Program-made: the position numbers and the translations under genes
Part shown: in pieces, positions 1-7,020 of the stretch
Position numbering within the stretch: the first letter of the stretch is position 1
Layout: every line of letters begins with the position of its first letter
Assembly (NCBI GenBank): GCA_013361075.1
Contig: JABWAJ010000040.1
Location: 1-17,691 of the forward strand
Origin: Saprospiraceae bacterium
Lineage (GTDB): Bacteria; Bacteroidota; Bacteroidia; Chitinophagales; Saprospiraceae
Direction of reading: 5' to 3'
Length of the DNA stretch: 17,691 bases
The notes under the pieces: model-generated
What the model was told of the DNA's origin: nothing
The model's database searches: none
What the model saw: the letters and a program-made list of their open reading frames with translations, nothing else

Positions 1-115
1 CTACCTCCCTTTACCTGCTTCGCAATAATTTCCTGCGATTCCGGAAGGGGGCAATAGCGCATTTATACAGCCAAATTAGGCCTGAACACAGTAGGATTCA
101 ATGCTAAAAATCTAT

Positions 116-146
116 GAAAAAGCAAGCTGAAATCATTGCTTTTTTC
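116..146. terminator. Possible bidirectional AT-rich terminator hairpin
   Basis: AAAAAGCAA (117-125) is complementary to TTGCTTTTT (136-144), with a 10-nt loop. Because the stem itself ends in A/T runs, either strand would yield a hairpin followed by a U-rich tract. It could serve gatB on the minus strand or an unseen gene entering from the left. The stem has only two G/C pairs, so the call is weak. Confidence 0.35.
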
Positions 147-212
147 AAAGTTTTATCCCTGAAAAAGAAGAAAAATTCTATTGTAAAAATGAAGCCAAAT
201 CCCATCTAAAAT

Positions 213-237
213 ATTGGATTTAAAGGAGTAATCCAAT
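213..237 (-). terminator. Weak hairpin just after the gatB stop
   Basis: ATTGGATT (213-220) and AATCCAAT (230-237) form an 8-bp stem around a 9-nt loop, 22 bases downstream of the gatB stop codon. In the minus-strand transcript it is followed by AUUUUAG, only a short U-rich stretch. It may act as a terminator or as a 3'-end stabilising hairpin; chance is possible. Confidence 0.3.
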
Positions 238-259
238 TAAACTCTGATTGAAAAAATGG

Positions 260-1705
260 TCATTTACCCAACTTCTGCTCCAGTAATGCAGTTGTTTTTT
301 TAGGCTCTGCCTGTCCTTTCGAGCGGCGCATCATTTCTCCCATAAAGAAGCCCATCAGGCCTTTTTTGCCTTTGCGGTAATCGGCAACTTTATCGGGGAA
401 AGCGGCCAGCACCTCGTCGGCCAGAGATTCGAGAAAGCTGTTGTCGGTGGTTTGAATCAGTTGCAGCTCCTGTGCCAGTTCAAGCGGTGCTTGATCAGGC
501 CGGGCAATCAGGGCAGGTAGCAATCGTTGATAGGCAATGGCTGCACTTACCTTGTCGTCGTCAATGAGTTGGATAAAAGCCGCTAACGATTGCGGGGAAA
601 CCGGGAAAGTGGCAATTTCGAGGTTAGTTTCGGCACACCAGGGCAGCAATTTATTGATCACCAGATTGGCTGCCGCTTTTTTGTTGGAAGCATGATCGCA
701 AAGTGCGATGAAGAAAAAGGCGGTGTTTTTATCTTCTGTCAATAACTGAGCATCGTATTCGGTGAGGCCGAAGGTGTCACCCATGAAGAGCGCTTTCAGT
801 GCCCGGGGTAAAGGCGGCATGGCCTGACGAATGGCCGTCAGAAAGTCTTCGCTTAATTCCACCGGAAGGAGGTCCGGTTCCGGAAAATAACGGTAATCGT
901 GTGCATCCTCTTTGTCCCGAAGTGGGGAAGTGGTCCCACTCACCGGGTCGAATTGCAGGGTTTGTTGGGAAACGCGTCCACCCGATTCCAGCAGGTCAAT
1001 TTGGCGGCGGCGTTCAAACTCAATAGCCCGGCGCGCATAGCGCATCGAGTTGAGGTTCTTGATTTCACAGCGCTCGCCAAGCTTTGTTGCGCCGTGGCGG
1101 CGTACCGAGACGTTGCAATCGCAGCGCATCGAGCCTTGCTCCATATTGCCATCCGATACATCAAGATAGCGCACCAACTGGCGCATGGCCGTCATGAAAG
1201 CATCCACCTCCTCTGGCGAGCGAAGGTCAGGTTCGGTAACAATTTCCAGCAGGGGTACTCCGGCGCGGTTGAGATCCACCAGCGAATAACGGGCATCTGT
1301 ATCGTGTACGAGTTTGCCGGCATCTTCTTCCATGTGGATGTGGTGGATGCGCACGATTTTTTTTTCGCCGCCTGTTTCAATCTCCAGGGAGCCGCCCATG
1401 CAGATTGGTTGGCGGTCCTGGGTAATCTGGTAACCTTTCGGCAAATCGGGGTAAAAGTAATTTTTGCGATCAAATGCATTGCGCCGATTGATTTCACAGC
1501 CCAAAGCCAGCCCCAGTCGCACTGCCAGGGCAACCTGTTGCCGGTTCAGGCGTGGCAAAGTACCCGGATAGCCCAGAGAAACCGGACTGATATGGGTGTT
1601 TGGATCACTGCCAAATCCGGCATCATCCCGGCAAAAAGCCTTGCTTTGGGTGGCTAATTGCACATGAACTTCCAGGCCGATGACGGTTTCGTATTGATCG
1701 TACAT
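260..1705 (-). CDS. gatB: Asp-tRNA(Asn)/Glu-tRNA(Gln) amidotransferase subunit B
   Basis: GatB recognises misacylated tRNA and, in the GatCAB complex, activates Glu-tRNA(Gln) or Asp-tRNA(Asn) with ATP for amidation using ammonia from GatA. The 481-aa length is normal. Visible family hallmarks are VIGLEVHVQL (8-17), KNYFYPDLPKGYQITQ (81-96), LVDLNRAGVPLLEIVTEPD (142-160), GSMRCDCNVSVR (191-202) and EIKNLNS (214-220). The C-terminal GatB/YqeY tRNA-binding tail carries KGLMGFFMGEMMRRSKGQ. The ATG at 1705 follows the asnS stop by 10 bp, so the two genes are surely cotranscribed. gatA and gatC are not in the window. Because AsnRS is present, the complex is expected to serve mainly Gln-tRNA(Gln) formation, unless a GlnRS exists elsewhere; that is inference. 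The N-terminal cysteine pairs seen in some GatBs are mostly absent (only Cys25 remains), as also in Staphylococcus GatB. Confidence 0.97.
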   Translation of the reverse strand: MYDQYETVIGLEVHVQLATQSKAFCRDDAGFGSDPNTHISPVSLGYPGTLPRLNRQQVALAVRLGLALGCEINRRNAFDRKNYFYPDLPKGYQITQDRQPICMGGSLEIETGGEKKIVRIHHIHMEEDAGKLVHDTDARYSLVDLNRAGVPLLEIVTEPDLRSPEEVDAFMTAMRQLVRYLDVSDGNMEQGSMRCDCNVSVRRHGATKLGERCEIKNLNSMRYARRAIEFERRRQIDLLESGGRVSQQTLQFDPVSGTTSPLRDKEDAHDYRYFPEPDLLPVELSEDFLTAIRQAMPPLPRALKALFMGDTFGLTEYDAQLLTEDKNTAFFFIALCDHASNKKAAANLVINKLLPWCAETNLEIATFPVSPQSLAAFIQLIDDDKVSAAIAYQRLLPALIARPDQAPLELAQELQLIQTTDNSFLESLADEVLAAFPDKVADYRKGKKGLMGFFMGEMMRRSKGQAEPKKTTALLEQKLGK

Positions 1706-1715
1706 TTTTTTCTGC

Positions 1716-3146
1716 TTAAAATTCAGCGTTCCCCGGTGTGCGCGGGAAAGGAATCACGTCGCGGATATTGCCCATTCCGGTGATGAACAGGACCATGCGT
1801 TCAAAACCCAACCCAAACCCGGCATGCGGTGCACCGCCAAATTTTCGTAAATCCAGATACCAGCTCAGTTCCGATTCGTGGATGTTCATTTCACGGATCC
1901 GGCTCAGGAGGCGCTCATGGCGTTCTTCGCGCTGAGAACCGCCGATGACTTCACCAATATAGGGGAACAGCACGTCCATGGCCGCAACGGTTTTTTCGTC
2001 GTCGTTCATGCGCATGTAAAACGCCTTGATGTCTTTCGGGTAATTGCGCACAATAACTGGCTTCTGGAATTCTTTTTCCACGAGGTAGCGTTCGTGTTCG
2101 GCCTGTAGGTCGCCGCCCCACACTGGTTCAAACTGGAAGCGGCCTTTTTTGAAATCTTTCGAATTGCGCAGCAAATCAATGGCTTCCGAATAAGTAATGC
2201 GGGCAAAATCATTGTCGACCACAAAACGCAGCATCTGGATCAGGCCCATCGGGCGGCGTTTGTCGGCAGGCAGATTTTTTTCTTCTTCCTGAATGCGTTT
2301 GTCCAAAAATTCCAGGTCGTCCGGCAGGTTGGCTAAGATGTAGTTGATGAGGTACTTGACAAAATCTTCGGCAAGGTTCATGTTGTCGAAGATGTCGTTA
2401 AAAGCAACTTCCGGTTCAATCATCCAGAATTCAGCAAGGTGGCGCGAGGTGTTGGAATTTTCAGCCCGGAAAGTCGGACCAAACGTATATACTTTGCCCA
2501 AAGCCAGGGCAGCAATTTCAGCCTGCAACTGCCCCGACACCGTCAGGTTGGTGGCTTTGCCAAAGAAATCCTGCTTCCAGTCAATGGAGCCATCTTCGGT
2601 GCGCGGCGGGTGTTCAGGGTCGAGGGTGGAAACGCGGAACATTTCTCCGGCACCTTCGGCATCACTCCCCGTAATGATGGGCGTGTGCATGTAGTAGTAG
2701 CCGTTGTCATTGAAGTATTTGTGCACCGCGTAGGCAATGGCGTGCCGGATTCGGAAAACCGCACTGAACGTATTGGTGCGCATGCGGAAATGTGCGTTTT
2801 CGCGCAAAAATTCCATGGTCTGGCGCTTGGGCTGCAGGGGGTATTCGTCGGGGTTGTTTTCGCCCAGAATTTCAATTTCCTGCGCAGTCAACTCCACCGT
2901 TTGGCCTGCGCCCTGGCTTTCTACCAGCAATCCGGTTACTTTCAGGCAGGCATGGTATTTGACCTTAGCCAGCAATGCTTCCGGAAATTTTTCAAAATCC
3001 ACGACGATTTGCAGGTCTTTCATGCCGGTGCCGTCGTTGAGTGCAATGAAGCGGTTGGAGCGAAATGCGCGAACCCAACCCATTACCGTGACGACTTCGT
3101 TCAGATTTGGCTGCGCCAGGATTCTGGCAATTTCAGTGCGTTTCAT
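1716..3146 (-). CDS. asnS: Asparaginyl-tRNA synthetase (class II)
   Basis: Cytoplasmic class IIb aminoacyl-tRNA synthetase that attaches asparagine to tRNA(Asn) with ATP. The 476-aa protein has an N-terminal OB-fold anticodon-binding domain (about 15-100, with VMGWVRAFRSNRFIALNDGT) and a class II catalytic core. Motif 1 lies around 125-160 (RIRHAIAYAVHKYF, MHTPIITGSDAEGAGEMF). Motif 2 lies at 226-246 (FRAENSNTSRHLAEF). Motif 3 is near the end (GFGLGFERMVLFITG, 443-457), followed by the family-typical IRDVIPFPRTPG. The ENSNTSRHLAEF and GGSQREERHERL segments favour AsnRS over AspRS, and there is no archaeal-type AspRS architecture. The start at 3146 gives the family-normal N terminus MKRTEIARIL. 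It is the first gene of an asnS-gatB unit with a consensus -7 box about 70 bp upstream. Confidence 0.97.
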   Translation of the reverse strand: MKRTEIARILAQPNLNEVVTVMGWVRAFRSNRFIALNDGTGMKDLQIVVDFEKFPEALLAKVKYHACLKVTGLLVESQGAGQTVELTAQEIEILGENNPDEYPLQPKRQTMEFLRENAHFRMRTNTFSAVFRIRHAIAYAVHKYFNDNGYYYMHTPIITGSDAEGAGEMFRVSTLDPEHPPRTEDGSIDWKQDFFGKATNLTVSGQLQAEIAALALGKVYTFGPTFRAENSNTSRHLAEFWMIEPEVAFNDIFDNMNLAEDFVKYLINYILANLPDDLEFLDKRIQEEEKNLPADKRRPMGLIQMLRFVVDNDFARITYSEAIDLLRNSKDFKKGRFQFEPVWGGDLQAEHERYLVEKEFQKPVIVRNYPKDIKAFYMRMNDDEKTVAAMDVLFPYIGEVIGGSQREERHERLLSRIREMNIHESELSWYLDLRKFGGAPHAGFGLGFERMVLFITGMGNIRDVIPFPRTPGNAEF

Positions 3147-3215
3147 ATCTTGTTGAGACGTTAGATGTTATTCAGCAGATGTCAGGCACTAGCAAGCCTG
3201 CGATCTTAAAGGCGG

Positions 3216-3223
3216 CAAAGGTA
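3216..3223 (-). promoter_or_regulatory. Bacteroidota -7 box for asnS-gatB
   Basis: On the minus strand this reads TACCTTTG, a perfect match to the Bacteroidota sigma-ABfr -7 consensus TAnnTTTG, followed by the often-seen C. It is 70 bp upstream of the asnS ATG in the divergent spacer, predicting a leader of roughly 60 nt. No clear -33 TTTG was found at the usual distance. Confidence 0.5.
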
Positions 3224-3339
3224 GGGATAATTTGAGGATTTGAAGGCCCGGGGATTTGAAAATCCTGCCCGGAGTGTCAAGTTTTGAATATTTAGACCGG
3301 AGCATGGATTAAAGCAAGAGAAATCCTGGCGATACTTTG

Positions 3340-3347
3340 TATTTTTG
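3340..3347 (+). promoter_or_regulatory. Bacteroidota -7 box for the methyltransferase
   Basis: TATTTTTG matches TAnnTTTG exactly and lies 45 bp upstream of the chosen ATG at 3392. A convincing -33 element is not visible. Being AT-rich, a chance match is possible, but position and orientation fit the downstream gene. Confidence 0.4.
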
Positions 3348-3391
3348 CCCCATTCTATAACCCCGTGCGCGTCTAAATAAAGTTGAAGAAT

Positions 3392-4087
3392 ATGGATGAT
3401 GAGAAGCAATTCACGCTGCAACAAAACCTGAAACGACGCTACGACATAGAAGAGTTCTCCCTGAGCATCGGGCAATTGAGTTTGAAGTGGTTGCGGATTC
3501 AAAATACAGACCAGCTTTTTGATGAGTTGTTGGCTAAGGATGCCGACGATCCTGATCTGGAAGACGAGCGCATGCCTTACTGGGCCGACTTATGGCCTTC
3601 TGCTCTGGCACTTTCACAATACCTGCTTCGCCATCAGGACCTTATTTCAGGAAAAACGACATTGGAAATCGGCTGTGGATTGGGGTTGTGTGGCATGGTG
3701 GCAGCAGACATTGGCGCACGGGTGACCCTGTCGGATTACCTCCCGGAGCCTTTGGAAGTGGTGCGCTACCTTTGGTGGCTAAACCGGCAGGAAGAACCGG
3801 ATTTGTTGCAAATGGACTGGCGGTATCCGCCCCAAAACCTCCAGTTTGACCTGTTGCTTGCCTCAGATATTTCTTACGAAATAAGGGCACACGAGCCTTT
3901 GGTTGGTGCCATCCGAAAATTGCTCAAACCCGGTGGCCGTGTATTGCTTAGCGAACCACGCCGTTCTACTGCCAACGCTTTTTTTAAATTATTGGCCCGG
4001 GAAGGGTTTTTGTATGAACGGCAGGAGGAGTTGGTGCGGCTGAGTGGACAGCTGGTGACAGTTGATGTTTATGACATCAGAATATGA
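3392..4087 (+). CDS. Class I SAM-dependent methyltransferase (Methyltransf_16-like)
   Basis: A 231-aa soluble methyltransferase. The SAM-binding motif I is LEIGCGLGLCG (91-101), the acidic end of strand beta2 is LSDY (113-116), and motif IV is LLASDISYE (155-163). The motif just before the core, MPYWADLWPSALALSQYL (61-78), resembles the family that includes eukaryotic METTL/ETFB lysine methyltransferases (PF10294), so a protein substrate is possible, but the substrate cannot be read from sequence. I chose the ATG at 3392; an in-frame TTG at 3383 would add three residues. It stands alone on the plus strand, divergent from asnS and convergent with the PKD/Kazal gene, so it is probably monocistronic. 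Confidence 0.85.
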   Translation: MDDEKQFTLQQNLKRRYDIEEFSLSIGQLSLKWLRIQNTDQLFDELLAKDADDPDLEDERMPYWADLWPSALALSQYLLRHQDLISGKTTLEIGCGLGLCGMVAADIGARVTLSDYLPEPLEVVRYLWWLNRQEEPDLLQMDWRYPPQNLQFDLLLASDISYEIRAHEPLVGAIRKLLKPGGRVLLSEPRRSTANAFFKLLAREGFLYERQEELVRLSGQLVTVDVYDIRI

Positions 4088-4184
4088 AATGTCTAACGAC
4101 CTAAGACTGAAAATAACAGTTTACATTATTTTGCAAATTATATGACATTTCAAACCTGAACGCAACCTAAACGGTTTCAACTAC

Positions 4185-4219
4185 AAAAAAAAGCGCCGCT
4201 CCTGTTACCGAAGCGGCGC
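4185..4219 (-). terminator. Intrinsic terminator of the PKD/Kazal gene
   Basis: GCGCCGCT (4193-4200) pairs perfectly with AGCGGCGC (4212-4219) around an 11-nt loop. On the minus strand the 8-bp GC-rich stem is followed immediately by eight T residues (the A-run at 4185-4192). It lies 54 bp downstream of the stop codon of the minus-strand secreted protein. On the plus strand no T tract follows, so it probably does not stop the methyltransferase transcript in the same way. Confidence 0.88.
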
Positions 4220-4273
4220 ATCATTCAAGGGTTACCTTGCTGCTTATTTATCTGGGCAGTGCGAATAAAAGCC

Positions 4274-6970
4274 TTACTGTTTTACGAAGCGCAGGCTGCG
4301 CACTTCATTGCCCGACTGGATCCTTGCAATATACAAGCCCGGTGCCCAGTCTGCAATATCAAAAGTACTCAGGTGTTTTCCGGAGGTTTGTCCTTCCCGG
4401 CGTGTGGTCATCACTTTGCCTTCGGCACTGAGAATCTGAATGTTCAGTTCCTCAACATTGCGGGCCAGTTCCAACGCTAAACTTACCTGTGAAGAGGCCG
4501 GATTGGGCATAGCCGACAGGTTTTCGATCCGGGAGGCTTCCGTTGTTTTATTGATGATGCTGTATTGTGGTGTACCGCGGAAGCTGCCATCTTCCAGATT
4601 GATGGTGCTGCTGAAGGTACTGGTACAACCGCTGGCTGTAGTAATCGTCAGCGTAACCGTGTATACGCCACTTGTGGCATACTGATGAAATCCAAAAGGA
4701 TCAGTGCTTGTCGTCCCGTCGCCATAATCCCATGCAAAGGAGATGGCATCCGGAGAAGAAAGGTTGAGCAAAAATACGGTTAATTCATCCGGATAAATAA
4801 AAGGCAGATAGAGCGCGGCACAGGTATTTTCATACAAGATATTGTCGTCTGTTACCACAAGCATGTAGGCAGTATTTTCGCAATTGTCGCCGTTTACGGT
4901 CAACGTTACGATGTAAACGCCGGGCTGCGTGTAGGTATGGATTGGATTCTGATCGGTACTGGTAGTGCCGTCGCCAAAATTCCACAACCATGAGGTGATG
5001 TTTCCTAAAGAATAATCCTGGAAGTAGAAAGTGGCAAGATCAGAGCTGTCCTGAGTGAAGAAGAACATAGCCTGGCATGACGGACCTTCCCAGCCGCCAC
5101 CATTGCCAATGCAAATGTGCTGGGTTATCGAGCTGGCACAGCTGTCAGCTGTAACAATAGACAGGGTCACCTCGTAGATGCCATCTGCCGCATACGTGTG
5201 GAACGGATTTTGTTCTGTGCTCGTATTGCCGTCGCCAAATGACCACGACCAGGAAACGACAGGTACACCACTGCCCGCAGAGGCATCTGTAAACTGTACA
5301 TTGAGTGCAACGGGATCCGGGAATTCTGCATAGAAACTGGCATAGCATCCGAAACCTGTACTGTCGCAATCCACAAACTGATCCGGAGTGAAGCCGGCAC
5401 AAACTGCAAAACAGGCATTGATGAAATGGAGTTCACTGCCATCAGGGCTGAAAACACAAACCGGATCAAAAACCGGGTCACAATTGCAGGTGTTGTTACA
5501 ATCCACAAACTGATCTGGGGTAAAACCAGCACATTCTGCTTCGCAAGCGTTGGTGAAAGTAACCAGTACGGAATCCAGTCCGATGCTGTCAATGGTGACA
5601 TATACGCAAACTGGTGCATAAATGCCCGGGCAAATGCAATCGGTGCTGTCGCAGGCAACAAACTGATCGGGGGTATAGCCGGCACATTCCGCTTCGCAGG
5701 CATTTGAGAAGGTCAGGAATAGCGAATCCAGGCCGATGGTAGCAGTATCGATAACCAATACGCAAACCGGATCATAAATATCCGGGCAAACGCATCCGCC
5801 ATTGCAATCAATGAACTGATCGGGCGTATAGCCGGCGCACTCGGCGAAGCAGGCATTGGTGAAGAAAAGAACAGGGCCTGAAGGCGATGTCTGAACGCAA
5901 ACCGGGTCATAAATAGCCGGGCAGTTGCAATCATTGTTACAATCTACAAACTGATCGGGCGTAAAACCGGCACATTCGGCAAAGCAGGCATTATCAAATT
6001 GCGTGATTGTACTATCAGGGCCTAATACGCAAACGGGGGAATAAAATTCCGGGCAGTTGCAATCATTGCCGCAGTCTACAAACTGTTCCGGGGTAAACCC
6101 GGCGCATTCTGCAAAGCAGGCGTTGCTAAAAAAGAAAATAGGCCCTGCCGGCGTTGGCTGAACACAGACCGGGTCGTAATTTGTGTCGCAATTGCAGTTG
6201 CTGTTGTTACAATCTACAAACTGATCAGGTGAAAAGCCCTGACATTCCGCTTCGCAGGCATTGTTGAACGTCAAAATGATGGTATCCTGCCAGATATCGT
6301 CAAGCACCGCTACACAGACCGGGTCGTAAACATCCGGACAAACACAATTGCCAGAACCAATATTGATCCACGTCTCAAAGGTACTGGTACAGGAATCGGA
6401 AGCAATTGTCAGTGTTACCAGATAACCGCCAAGGGTATCGTAGGTGTGCTGGGGATTTTGCTCCGTACTGGTGCTGCCGTCTCCGAAATCCCAGTTCCAG
6501 GAAGTAATGGGCAGGTCGCTGTACGAAAGGTCGTGAAACTGGAAGTCTAACGGATTGTTTGGATCCAGTTCTTCTGCATAAAAATAAGCGTCGCAACCAG
6601 TTGGGGGTGGCGGCGGCAAAATGTCCTCACAAACGTGAAACGGCGGAACCGGATATACCGTTCCTGCAGGGGTAAGCTGAACGGTGAAGGAAATCAATTC
6701 GCCAGTACAAAAGTCCAGCACGTCTGCCGTCAGGGTGGCCGTATTGGCTGAGGGAACGGCCTCGATGGAATAATTTCCGTTGTCATCCGTCATGCCACCG
6801 AATTCAATGCCTTCTGCATTGGTTACCCAAACCGGATAACCGGGAGCTGGCAGGGCATTCTGGCTAAACAATACAGATCCTGTGACTTGTACAGGTGTAT
6901 TCTGTGCCCAAAGCCCCGTGACGCTCAGGAAGGCGCAGAACAACCAAAAAACATGTTTTTTTGCGTTCAT
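4274..6970 (-). CDS. Secreted PKD / Kazal-like repeat protein with T9SS sorting domain
   Basis: An 898-aa predicted cell-surface or secreted protein. Residues 1-22 are a signal peptide (basic start, hydrophobic core, ending GLWAQ). About 26-115 is a carboxypeptidase-regulatory or Cna-B-like beta domain (TDDNGNYSI), followed by a five-proline linker. PKD domain 1 is at about 126-205 (WNWDFGDGSTSTEQNPQHTY). Seven six-cysteine Kazal-like modules occupy 209-535. PKD domains 2, 3 and 4 follow at about 542-620, 632-707 and 717-793 (each with a W/Y-x-FGDG or YGDG core). A T9SS type A sorting domain ends the protein (about 815-898, SAMPNPASSQVSL, WAPGLYIARIQ, LRFVKQ). The A-rich leader before the ATG at 6970 is typical of Bacteroidota. 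It starts 50 bp after the dockerin-like gene and probably shares its transcript. Likely role is adhesion or protection at the surface; the ligand is unknown. Confidence 0.9.
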   Translation of the reverse strand: MNAKKHVFWLFCAFLSVTGLWAQNTPVQVTGSVLFSQNALPAPGYPVWVTNAEGIEFGGMTDDNGNYSIEAVPSANTATLTADVLDFCTGELISFTVQLTPAGTVYPVPPFHVCEDILPPPPPTGCDAYFYAEELDPNNPLDFQFHDLSYSDLPITSWNWDFGDGSTSTEQNPQHTYDTLGGYLVTLTIASDSCTSTFETWINIGSGNCVCPDVYDPVCVAVLDDIWQDTIILTFNNACEAECQGFSPDQFVDCNNSNCNCDTNYDPVCVQPTPAGPIFFFSNACFAECAGFTPEQFVDCGNDCNCPEFYSPVCVLGPDSTITQFDNACFAECAGFTPDQFVDCNNDCNCPAIYDPVCVQTSPSGPVLFFTNACFAECAGYTPDQFIDCNGGCVCPDIYDPVCVLVIDTATIGLDSLFLTFSNACEAECAGYTPDQFVACDSTDCICPGIYAPVCVYVTIDSIGLDSVLVTFTNACEAECAGFTPDQFVDCNNTCNCDPVFDPVCVFSPDGSELHFINACFAVCAGFTPDQFVDCDSTGFGCYASFYAEFPDPVALNVQFTDASAGSGVPVVSWSWSFGDGNTSTEQNPFHTYAADGIYEVTLSIVTADSCASSITQHICIGNGGGWEGPSCQAMFFFTQDSSDLATFYFQDYSLGNITSWLWNFGDGTTSTDQNPIHTYTQPGVYIVTLTVNGDNCENTAYMLVVTDDNILYENTCAALYLPFIYPDELTVFLLNLSSPDAISFAWDYGDGTTSTDPFGFHQYATSGVYTVTLTITTASGCTSTFSSTINLEDGSFRGTPQYSIINKTTEASRIENLSAMPNPASSQVSLALELARNVEELNIQILSAEGKVMTTRREGQTSGKHLSTFDIADWAPGLYIARIQSGNEVRSLRFVKQ
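5366..6346 (-). repeat. Seven tandem Kazal-like modules within the PKD protein
   Basis: Units begin at protein residues 209, 259, 304, 348, 393, 445 and 495 and span 41-52 residues (about 125-155 bp each). The pattern is C-x-C-x7-C, a variable stretch of about 11-21 residues, F-x-N-A-C-x3-C-A-G-(F/Y)-T-P-x-Q-F-x-x-C, with six cysteines per unit. The C-x7-PVC spacing and N-x-C-x3-C match Kazal domains, whereas the usual G-x-DG-x-TY segment is replaced by a variable loop. The DNA is also strongly repetitive (for example acaaactgatcgggcgtaaa and close variants recur), so copy number may vary between strains. Confidence 0.8.
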
Positions 6971-7020
6971 TTTTTTGTGTGTTTAAATGATATTGGATTA
7001 GAAAGAGAGCAGAATAATTT

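Larger units (their letters stand above)
1..259. other. Left-edge spacer, no supported gene
   Basis: No convincing gene is visible. Plus-strand frame 3 is open from the window edge to a TAA at 105-107 (34 codons, basic, ending SRIQC), so it could be the tail of a plus-strand gene starting outside the window. The other two plus frames close by base 57. With no recognisable motif I do not call it. The remainder is AT-rich and holds two short hairpins, listed separately, that lie downstream of the minus-strand gatB gene. Confidence 0.4.

Noticed and set aside
329..382. Loss of the N-terminal cysteine pairs of GatB as a possible novelty (actual site is residues 25-43, about 1577-1633)
   Set aside because: Other functional GatBs, such as that of Staphylococcus, also lack these cysteines, so it is ordinary variation.
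899..1657. Plus-strand open frame of 252 codons opposite gatB
   Set aside because: It lies fully antisense to a confidently identified GatB and shows no recognisable motif; a by-product of gatB codon use.
2439..3164. Plus-strand open frame of 241 codons opposite asnS
   Set aside because: Entirely antisense to AsnRS, with no domain or plausible start context.
3147..3391. Possible small minus-strand gene in the asnS-methyltransferase spacer (open frame 3206-3502)
   Set aside because: It overlaps the methyltransferase start antisense, has no recognisable motif, and the spacer is better explained by two divergent promoters.
4085..4152. 9-bp inverted repeat TGAAATGTC / GACATTTCA flanking the end of the methyltransferase gene
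   Set aside because: Arms are 50 bases apart and only 9 bp; matches of this length are expected by chance in a window of this size.
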